Shown piece by piece: positions 1 through 5,246 of a stretch of DNA of 5,246 nucleotides (the stretch's first letter is position 1; the number at the start of each line of letters is the position of its first letter). The notes beneath the pieces were generated by a model, which saw nothing but the letters and a program-made list of their open reading frames with translations, was not told the origin of the DNA and ran no database searches. Position numbers and translations under genes: made by a program. The stretch lies in assembly GCA_938044055.1 (NCBI GenBank), contig CALIQO010000262.1, positions 1 to 5,246 of the forward strand, in the 5' to 3' direction. This DNA is from an uncultured Saprospiraceae bacterium. GTDB lineage: Bacteria; Bacteroidota; Bacteroidia; Chitinophagales; Saprospiraceae.

Positions 1-1
1 T

Positions 2-76
2 CTCTTCCATCTGATAGGCATTGTCAGTATTTTAATAGGTATCTTTCTGATAAGAAAACAGCGTTCTCATGCATAG
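2..76 (+). CDS. C-terminal fragment of a probable membrane protein (5' end outside window)
   Basis: An open frame enters from the left edge and ends at the TAG at 74-76. Its 24 visible residues form one very hydrophobic stretch (rich in L, I, G, F and V, about 16 residues) followed by a basic cluster, RKQR, and a short tail SHA. That pattern is typical of a last transmembrane helix with a cytoplasmic, positively charged C-terminus. The stop lies inside the first codons of the SET gene, and this 8-base overlap (ATGCATAG) is the usual geometry of co-translated neighbours, which supports a real gene. The family cannot be recognised from so short a tail. A chance open frame is the alternative, since 24 codons alone is weak evidence. 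Confidence 0.5.
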   Translation, partial: LFHLIGIVSILIGIFLIRKQRSHA

Positions 77-458
77 CATTCCTGGTCTTTTCATTGCCCA
101 TCATCCAGATCATGGTCGAGGTGTCTATACATCGATTGACATCTCTGTAGAAAGTCTCATAGAAATATGTCAAGTCATTCCCATTCCATCCTATGAAAGG
201 CCTATCGTCCATAAGACCACCCTACATGATTATTACTTTGCTTGGGGAGAAGATAGAATGGCATGTGCCATAGCATTAGGGTTCGGGTCGCTGTACAACC
301 ATTCCGCTTACGCAAATGCTGATTTTATTTTTGATTTTCAGGCAAGCACAATAGAAATTATCTGTGTGAAAGAAATCAAAGCTGGAGAAGAAATTTTTAT
401 CAATTACCACGGCGATCCTGATAGCTCTAATGCCACATGGTTCTCGCAAAAATCTTAA
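69..458 (+). CDS. Small stand-alone SET-domain protein (putative protein-lysine methyltransferase)
   Basis: This 129-residue protein is almost entirely a SET domain, the S-adenosylmethionine-dependent lysine methyltransferase fold. Visible motifs in order are GRGVYT at residues 16-21 (the N-terminal SET strand with the GxG-type cofactor contact), the E-C-V-I strand around 32-37, LYNHS at 75-79 followed by AN at 82-83 (equivalent to the NHSCxPN cofactor/pseudoknot motif), and AGEEIFINY at 105-113, whose final Tyr113 matches the conserved catalytic tyrosine. The tail GDPD...TWF resembles the ends of other small bacterial SET proteins. No pre-SET or post-SET cysteine cluster, signal peptide or membrane segment is present, so it should be cytoplasmic. 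The ATG at 69 is the only sensible start because it precedes the GRG motif by a normal distance and overlaps the upstream stop, suggesting translational coupling. Methyltransferase activity is inferred from the fold, and the substrate is unknown. The stop lies 4 bases from the end of the convergent ABC gene. Confidence 0.85.
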   Translation: MHSIPGLFIAHHPDHGRGVYTSIDISVESLIEICQVIPIPSYERPIVHKTTLHDYYFAWGEDRMACAIALGFGSLYNHSAYANADFIFDFQASTIEIICVKEIKAGEEIFINYHGDPDSSNATWFSQKS

Positions 459-462
459 GGCA

Positions 463-2295
463 TCAATTGTAACCAGCAGCTTGGAGGGAAAATAATTCTG
501 CATATAAGCGATCGTGCTCCATCAGCTCCTCATGTGTTCCTAATTCACTGACCTTTCCATCTTCAAGGACCATAATCCTATCTGCCATCCTCACTGTAGA
601 AAATCTATGTGAGATTATGATACTTGTCTTCCCTTGTGTCAGACCTATAAATCGCTGGAAAGCTTCATATTCTGCTCGTGCATCCAGGGCAGAAGTCGGC
701 TCATCGAGAATCATCACATCCGCGTCCTTCATGTAAGCTCTTGCAAGTGCTATTTTCTGCCACTGTCCTCCTGACAAATCTTGACCTCGCGAGAATCGCT
801 TGCCTAGTTGTTGATCATATCCATCATTAAGAATATTCACAACCTCATCTGCTAGACTGCGTTCAGCAGCCATTTCAATGGCGGCTATATCGTCGATGCG
901 GTTTATATCTCCTACGCCTATATTTTCTCTTACCTTGAATTCATACTTTATAAAATCTTGAAAGATCACACCAAAAAATTTCTGGTACTCGTCAATGTTG
1001 TACAGGTTGATGTTTTTGCCCTCGAGCATTATCTCTCCAGCATCTGGTTCATAAAACCTCAATAACAGTTTTATCAATGTCGTTTTTCCGGCACCATTCT
1101 GACCGACAAAAGCCATTTTCTCTCTAGCGTTAATCTTAAAACTAACACCATTCAAAACGGGATTTTCTGAACCTGGATAAGTAAAGTGTACATCTTTAAA
1201 CTCGAATCCTATTTCTAGTTTATCCGGCACCGGCAAGGCGTCAGCTGGAACAGCCGAAACTTTAATATCTAAGTAGTCGAAATAATCTTTCAGATAAAGA
1301 GCGCTTTCTGAAATTCTGGTAAATTGATTGAACAAATTCTGCAGCGAATTTCTCAACCGATTGAATGATCCAGAAAGAAAGGTCAATTCTCCTACTGTAA
1401 GAAAACCAGATACTGTTCTTACAATAATAAGACCATAGGCACCATAATAACAAAGGGTTCCTAATAGGTTAAACAAAGTGCCTAGCCAGGTTCTCTGAAC
1501 CGCTAGTTTTTTATTAACCAGAAAATACTCATCGGACAACCTCTTAAACCTATCAGCTACGAATTCTATCAAGCCGAAAAGTTTCATTTCTTTAGCTGTT
1601 TTGTCATTGGCACCGATATATCTTAAGTAGTCTAACTCCCTTCTTTCTGCCGTCCAGCTTCTCGCCAATGAGTATCTAGAAGAAGAGAACTTGAGCTCGT
1701 TAAGAAAGCTAGGCACTATACTCAAGAACAATATGAGGATCAACCAAGGCTCGAAATAAACCAGCCCTATTATCAAGGACACTATCATTATCAGGTTTTG
1801 AACCTGAGACAATATGGTAGACATCAGTCCTACTCTATTGTTGGTCTGTATTCTAGCACGTTCCAGCTTGTCATAAAATTCTGGATCTTCAAGATGCGCA
1901 ATCTCTAGTTCTTGTGTTTTCTTGATGATTCTAATCGATGATGCATTAGAATATAAATCTCCTTGCAATCCATCGGTAAGATTGATAAGTCGGGATAAAA
2001 CATCGGTCGTGAATACCAATCCCAATTCTACAACTGCATAAACGATAATATTATAATAATCAACTTCTGTAGCTTGTGTCTGGAGAATGATTTCATCGAC
2101 CAACAGTTTTCCTACATATAGAATGGCAACAGGTGTCAGGGCACTTATAATTCTACAGAAAGCATTGGTATAAAAATACAATGGAGAAGCGTCCTTGATT
2201 TCATAGAGAAATCTCGGAATGAATTGAAAAGCGCCCCAGACAGCTTTCCAATCGATTTTCTTTTTTTCAGAAATGGATTGTAATCGACGAGCCAT
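463..2295 (-). CDS. ABC exporter half-transporter (fused permease and ATP-binding protein)
   Basis: A complete 610-residue type IV (MsbA/MdlB-like, COG1132-type) exporter subunit, expected to work as a dimer in the inner membrane and expel a substrate using ATP. The membrane domain covers roughly residues 30-330, with hydrophobic segments near 45-66, 83-98, 160-182, 184-197 and 271-295, plus a weaker one near 297-310. The ATPase domain follows from about 362: A-loop Tyr373 (FTYPG), Walker A GQNGAGKTT at 398-406, Q-loop Gln446, signature LSGGQ at 507-511, Walker B VMILDE at 527-532 with catalytic Glu532, D-loop SALD at 535-538 and switch His563. All catalytic residues are present, so it should be active. 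There is no N-terminal C39 peptidase domain, so it is not a leader-cleaving bacteriocin exporter. The membrane domain carries the LDYLRY...AKEMKLFGL stretch (about 221-242) seen in many half-transporters of unassigned substrate. The ATG at 2295 gives a normal short basic N-terminus (MARR). The substrate, whether lipid, peptide or drug, cannot be read from the sequence. The gene is divergent from the receptor and convergent with the SET gene. Confidence 0.95.
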   Translation of the reverse strand: MARRLQSISEKKKIDWKAVWGAFQFIPRFLYEIKDASPLYFYTNAFCRIISALTPVAILYVGKLLVDEIILQTQATEVDYYNIIVYAVVELGLVFTTDVLSRLINLTDGLQGDLYSNASSIRIIKKTQELEIAHLEDPEFYDKLERARIQTNNRVGLMSTILSQVQNLIMIVSLIIGLVYFEPWLILILFLSIVPSFLNELKFSSSRYSLARSWTAERRELDYLRYIGANDKTAKEMKLFGLIEFVADRFKRLSDEYFLVNKKLAVQRTWLGTLFNLLGTLCYYGAYGLIIVRTVSGFLTVGELTFLSGSFNRLRNSLQNLFNQFTRISESALYLKDYFDYLDIKVSAVPADALPVPDKLEIGFEFKDVHFTYPGSENPVLNGVSFKINAREKMAFVGQNGAGKTTLIKLLLRFYEPDAGEIMLEGKNINLYNIDEYQKFFGVIFQDFIKYEFKVRENIGVGDINRIDDIAAIEMAAERSLADEVVNILNDGYDQQLGKRFSRGQDLSGGQWQKIALARAYMKDADVMILDEPTSALDARAEYEAFQRFIGLTQGKTSIIISHRFSTVRMADRIMVLEDGKVSELGTHEELMEHDRLYAELFSLQAAGYN

Positions 2296-2517
2296 AAAAT
2301 TTATCTCTAGCTTTAAATGTAGGATTTTTAATTCCCTAGAATCTATAACAACATGAAATGATACATAAAGATTTCAATAAACCTACACCCCTCATCCAAT
2401 TATTGTTTTGCTATTTGCAATATTATCAGAATTTTAATAACGATATAAAATATATTACCTATTTTCATTCTAGTGAATATTACCAATCAAAATTTAATTC
2501 TGTAAAACTATATTAAT
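2296..2517. promoter_or_regulatory. Divergent intergenic region between the ABC exporter and receptor genes
   Basis: This 222-base, strongly AT-rich spacer lies between two gene starts pointing away from each other and so must hold the 5' signals of both. Bacteroidota housekeeping promoters follow TTTG near -33 and TAnnTTTG near -7. No perfect match was found. Leftward, TACATTTA (minus strand, 2321-2314) matches seven of eight positions (counting the two free ones) about 18 bases before the ABC start, but lacks a well-spaced TTTG. Rightward, TAATTCTG at 2495-2502 is similarly close but would leave a leader of only about 10 bases, while TTTG at 2414-2417 lies 17 bases before a poor -7 element (TAATAACG, 2435-2442). 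Neither gene has a clear Shine-Dalgarno sequence, which is normal for the phylum. No operator-like long palindrome was seen. The function as a promoter region is secure from gene layout, but the exact elements are guesses. Confidence 0.55.
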
Positions 2518-5136
2518 ATGCGAAAACAATTACAATTTTTAATTTGCTGCATATTCTGTTGTATCGGAATATCCAATCAAGCTTTTAGCCAGAATCAGGT
2601 TAATGGGACCGTTATGGATACAGATGGAAACCCACTCATAGGGGTGAACGTAGTAGTAGTCGGGACCAATACTGGCGTTATAACAGACATCAATGGAAAT
2701 TATTCTATTAATGTACCAGATGATAGTATGGTAGAATTCTCGTATGTAGGATTCAAAACATATACTGCTTCGGCATCTCAGCTTGCAATAGACAGCAATA
2801 TAAGCTTGGATGTAATTGCTAGTAAGTTAGATGAAATCGTTGTAACTGGTTCAAGAGGAAAACCTAGAACCATCCTTCAGAGTGCTGTACCTATAGACAA
2901 TATCAATGCTGCCGACCTTAAAAGCTCTGGACAACAGAGTCTCGATCAAATAATTAATTACAAGGTTCCTTCGTACAATTCCCAGAACCAAGCAATCTCA
3001 GATGCAACTGCTCATATAGATCCCTCTGAGTTAAGAAACCTAGGACCTTCCAGGACATTGGTTCTGATTAATGGAAAAAGAAAAAACCAATCGGCCCAAG
3101 TGTATCTTAATGATACACCCGGCCGAGGTGAAGTAGGAACAGATATGAAGAGTATTCCAGCAGCAGCCATAGAAAGAGTTGAAATACTCAGAGATGGTGC
3201 GGCAGCGCAATATGGTTCAGATGCTGTAGCAGGTGTTGTGAACATAATATTGAAAGAAAGAACTACTGGACAACTCAACGTCTTAGGAGGAGTAACCGCA
3301 GAAGGAGATGGTGCTACTTATGGAGTTTCTGTAAACAAGGGCTTTAAAGTAGGAGGTGATGGTTTTATAAATCTTACGGGAGAATATTCATATCAAGATG
3401 TAACAGATCGCGCAGGCGAATTTGCAGATACAGAAGGAGATCCACTATTCGGAATTGCGCTGGGTGATGATCCTGATCTTGATGACTATTTTAGAAGATT
3501 CCCAGATCTAGGCGTAACCTATGGCCAACCAGCAATTTCTAAAGTTTCCGGAATGCTAAATTATGGAAACAAGTACAAGGAAGGTCTAGGAGAGATCTAT
3601 CTTACTTGGGGCTTGACAGCAAGAACTGGTAAGTCATTTGCTTTTTATAGAACATCATACTGGCGACCGACCGATTTCGGGCTGCTAACAGATAGTGGGG
3701 AAGAATATGTAGGGTATCAACCTACATTTGAAAGCGACATCCTTGATATTTCATTTACGGCCGGTAACAAGTACAGAATGGGAGAATGGGATTCCGACCT
3801 AAGTTTTACTTATGGTGCTAATACAATAGATTATACAGTAGATAATTCTCTTAATAGAACACTTGAAGGGAACTCTCCGACAAGCTTCAATACTGGAGGA
3901 TATACTTTCGATAATGCCTTGTTGAATTTAGATTTTACAAGGACCTTAGAGAAGCTTTCGATTGCTTTCGGGACAGAGTTCAGGATAGAAAGCTATGAAG
4001 CAAGAGCCGGAGACGAGAGTTCTTATGCTCCAGCTCCAGGAACTGATTCTTTTCCTGGCCTGACTCCTAATAATGAAGTCGACGAAAGTAGAAACAACAT
4101 CGGTGTATATGCAAGTGCCGATTATGATGTAAATCCAGAATTCCTGATCGGAGGTGCAGTTCGATTCGAAAATTACTCTGACTTCGGAAGTAATTTCTCT
4201 TGGAAGGCTAACACGCGTTACCTACTAGGTGATAACGATGGAGCAGTTAGAGCATCTGTTAGTACTGGATTCAGAGCACCGTCATTGCATCAGATATACT
4301 TGAGTAATATTCAGACTACGGCTGGTGCATCTGGCCTCATCCAGGAAGGTACTTTCAGTAATGTAGATGATATCACTAGAAACGTACTCGGTGTTCCTCA
4401 GTTGGATGCAGAAACATCATTCAACATTACGGCAGGATTTACATATAAGTTATCAGAGAATTTCTCTGCTGCTATTGACTACTATAATATTAAGGTTAAC
4501 GATAGGGTACTTTTCTCAGATCAGATAGGAGCTGGTAATTTTGAAGGAACGTCTCTGGGTGATGCGCTCGCTTCCGCAAATGTTGAAGCCTTCAAATTTT
4601 TTATTAATGCGATTGACACCAAGACTTCAGGATTAGATATCGTCCTTAATTACGATAATGTGCCTCTAGGTGATGGTGGGAACACACTAGGATTCCTGCT
4701 TGCTCTAAACGTAAATAAAACGGAACTTGATGGAGAAGTAACTGTCCCTGAAGCATTCGGGTCTGTCTCGATATTCGGAGATACGCCTTCTAACTTATTG
4801 ACTTCTGCACGTCCAGGTAGTAAAGCAACCTTAGGTGTTAATCTAGACTTAGGGGCCATCGGTATAAGCTTTAATAACACTTATTTCGGGTCAGTGAAAT
4901 CACCCGTAAGTGAGCAGGAATTCAGCGGTAAGGTTATAACAGACTTACTTCTTAACTATGGCCTTAATGATAAGATTAACCTTAACTTGACATTCAACAA
5001 TTTACTTAATGTATACCCCGACCGAATTGATGGAACACTAGATCCATTTGGATATAGACTACAATATCCATGGAGGGTATCTCAATTCGGATTTAATGGA
5101 ATGTATATTAAGGGAGGCGCAACCATTGACTTTTAA
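2518..5136 (+). CDS. TonB-dependent outer-membrane receptor with carboxypeptidase-D-like N-terminal domain
   Basis: A complete 872-residue active-transport receptor of the outer membrane, energised by TonB-ExbBD. Residues 1-24 form a signal peptide (basic MRK, hydrophobic core, AFS before Gln25). Residues 27-100 are a carboxypeptidase-D regulatory-like beta-sandwich (GTVMDTDGNPLIGVNV...G...TDINGNYS). DEIVVTG at 105-111 follows and leads into the plug at about 115-247, which ends in the highly conserved IERVEILRDGAAAQYGSDAV stretch (218-237) and GVVNIILKE. The rest is a 22-strand-type barrel, with the TonB-receptor signature GFRAPSLHQ at 584-592 and a terminal strand ending in Phe872, as outer-membrane insertion requires. 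The plug segment TPGRGEVGTDMKSIPAAAIER (200-220) places it in a widespread receptor subgroup often annotated only as iron-complex or generic TonB receptor. At 872 residues it is shorter than most SusC proteins (about 1000), and no SusD-like lipoprotein gene begins in the 110 bases that follow. The ligand is unknown. No frameshift or premature stop is present. Confidence 0.96.
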   Translation: MRKQLQFLICCIFCCIGISNQAFSQNQVNGTVMDTDGNPLIGVNVVVVGTNTGVITDINGNYSINVPDDSMVEFSYVGFKTYTASASQLAIDSNISLDVIASKLDEIVVTGSRGKPRTILQSAVPIDNINAADLKSSGQQSLDQIINYKVPSYNSQNQAISDATAHIDPSELRNLGPSRTLVLINGKRKNQSAQVYLNDTPGRGEVGTDMKSIPAAAIERVEILRDGAAAQYGSDAVAGVVNIILKERTTGQLNVLGGVTAEGDGATYGVSVNKGFKVGGDGFINLTGEYSYQDVTDRAGEFADTEGDPLFGIALGDDPDLDDYFRRFPDLGVTYGQPAISKVSGMLNYGNKYKEGLGEIYLTWGLTARTGKSFAFYRTSYWRPTDFGLLTDSGEEYVGYQPTFESDILDISFTAGNKYRMGEWDSDLSFTYGANTIDYTVDNSLNRTLEGNSPTSFNTGGYTFDNALLNLDFTRTLEKLSIAFGTEFRIESYEARAGDESSYAPAPGTDSFPGLTPNNEVDESRNNIGVYASADYDVNPEFLIGGAVRFENYSDFGSNFSWKANTRYLLGDNDGAVRASVSTGFRAPSLHQIYLSNIQTTAGASGLIQEGTFSNVDDITRNVLGVPQLDAETSFNITAGFTYKLSENFSAAIDYYNIKVNDRVLFSDQIGAGNFEGTSLGDALASANVEAFKFFINAIDTKTSGLDIVLNYDNVPLGDGGNTLGFLLALNVNKTELDGEVTVPEAFGSVSIFGDTPSNLLTSARPGSKATLGVNLDLGAIGISFNNTYFGSVKSPVSEQEFSGKVITDLLLNYGLNDKINLNLTFNNLLNVYPDRIDGTLDPFGYRLQYPWRVSQFGFNGMYIKGGATIDF

Positions 5137-5246
5137 AATTCAATAAAAAATCTCCACTTGAAGTGGTTTAATAACGAATGTTAAAATAATATACAAAGGT
5201 TTGATTAAGAAGACGAAGCTTATCTTAAGATGCATAGCCATAGCTA
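5137..5246. other. AT-rich region downstream of the receptor, no gene assigned
   Basis: Apart from the inverted repeat at 5154-5166, this stretch holds only weak signals. On the plus strand TTTG (5200-5203), a 17-base gap and TATCTTAA (5221-5228) loosely resemble a Bacteroidota -33/-7 pair, which would serve a gene starting beyond the window. An ATG at 5230 opens a frame to the window end (MHSHS) but sits too close to that element to use it. On the minus strand a frame is open from the window edge to a TGA at 5142-5140 and encodes a hydrophobic tail. These readings compete, and the sequence here does not decide between them. Confidence 0.3.
5154..5169 (+). terminator. Possible weak intrinsic terminator after the receptor gene
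   Basis: The inverted repeat CCACTT-G-AAGTGG (5154-5166) starts 17 bases after the receptor stop and is followed by only three T residues (5167-5169) before AATAA. The stem can use at most five pairs once a realistic loop is left, and the T run is short. Its position right behind a long gene fits a terminator, and an A-rich run (5145-5149) just before it could pair weakly with the T residues or serve transcription from the other strand. The assignment rests mainly on position. Confidence 0.35.

Noticed and set aside
24..212. 62-codon minus-strand open frame opposite the SET gene
   Set aside because: It lies almost wholly antisense to a well-supported coding sequence and shows no recognisable motif.
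276..503. 75-codon minus-strand frame spanning the SET/ABC junction
   Set aside because: It overlaps the 3' ends of two real genes and has no domain, signal peptide or plausible start context. It looks like a by-product of their codon use.
1262..1453. 63-codon minus-strand frame within the ABC gene
   Set aside because: It is an alternative frame of the transporter coding strand inside the membrane domain, with no independent evidence.
463..2295. ABC transporter as a bacteriocin or type I secretion exporter
   Set aside because: There is no C39 peptidase domain, no neighbouring precursor peptide and no membrane-fusion protein gene in the window.
2518..2592. Receptor N-terminus as a lipoprotein signal, because of its cysteines
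   Set aside because: No cysteine is preceded by a proper lipobox (a small residue directly before it after L/V/I). An ordinary signal peptidase I site after AFS fits better.
3012..3278. 88-codon minus-strand frame opposite the receptor plug
   Set aside because: It is antisense to the most conserved part of the receptor, so the composition is explained by that constraint, and it has no protein-family features.
4650..4880. 76-codon minus-strand frame opposite the receptor barrel
   Set aside because: It is fully antisense to a confirmed gene and is proline- and serine-rich in the way reverse-strand shadows usually are.
5204..5229. Inverted repeat TTAAGA...TCTTAA with a 12-base spacer near the right edge
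   Set aside because: The stem has only six AT-rich pairs and no T run, so it is too weak to call a terminator or operator.

Overview
The window (5246 bases, roughly 40% G+C, with AT-rich spacers) looks like chromosome from a member of the Bacteroidota. The main evidence is a TonB-dependent receptor with the typical Bacteroidota N-terminal carboxypeptidase-D-like domain followed by a DEIVVTG motif. Starts also lack clear Shine-Dalgarno sequences. A flavobacterial or saprospirial lineage is plausible, but this cannot be fixed from the sequence alone.

Layout: (1) bases 2-76 hold what appears to be the last 24 codons of a plus-strand membrane protein cut by the window edge. Its stop overlaps the start of the next gene. 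(2) 69-458 (+) encodes a 129-residue stand-alone SET-domain protein, a putative lysine methyltransferase. (3) 463-2295 (-) encodes a complete 610-residue exporter-type ABC half-transporter, with a fused membrane domain and ATPase, running head-on into the SET gene with only 4 bases between the stops. (4) 2296-2517 is an AT-rich divergent intergenic region carrying the 5' signals of the ABC gene (leftward) and of the receptor gene (rightward). (5) 2518-5136 (+) encodes a complete 872-residue TonB-dependent outer-membrane receptor. (6) 5137-5246 is AT-rich, with a short inverted repeat that may be a weak terminator and no gene that can be assigned with confidence.

How the genes relate: the SET gene is probably translated together with the membrane protein before it. 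The ABC exporter and the receptor share a divergent promoter region, but nothing in their sequences shows a common substrate. The receptor has no SusD-like partner immediately downstream, so it is not an obvious SusC/SusD glycan-uptake pair. No RNA gene, CRISPR array, insertion sequence, transposase, prophage gene or toxin-antitoxin pair was seen. I find no convincing evidence of an undescribed multi-gene system here. The points most worth checking are the small bacterial SET protein and the very tight convergent junction with the ABC gene.
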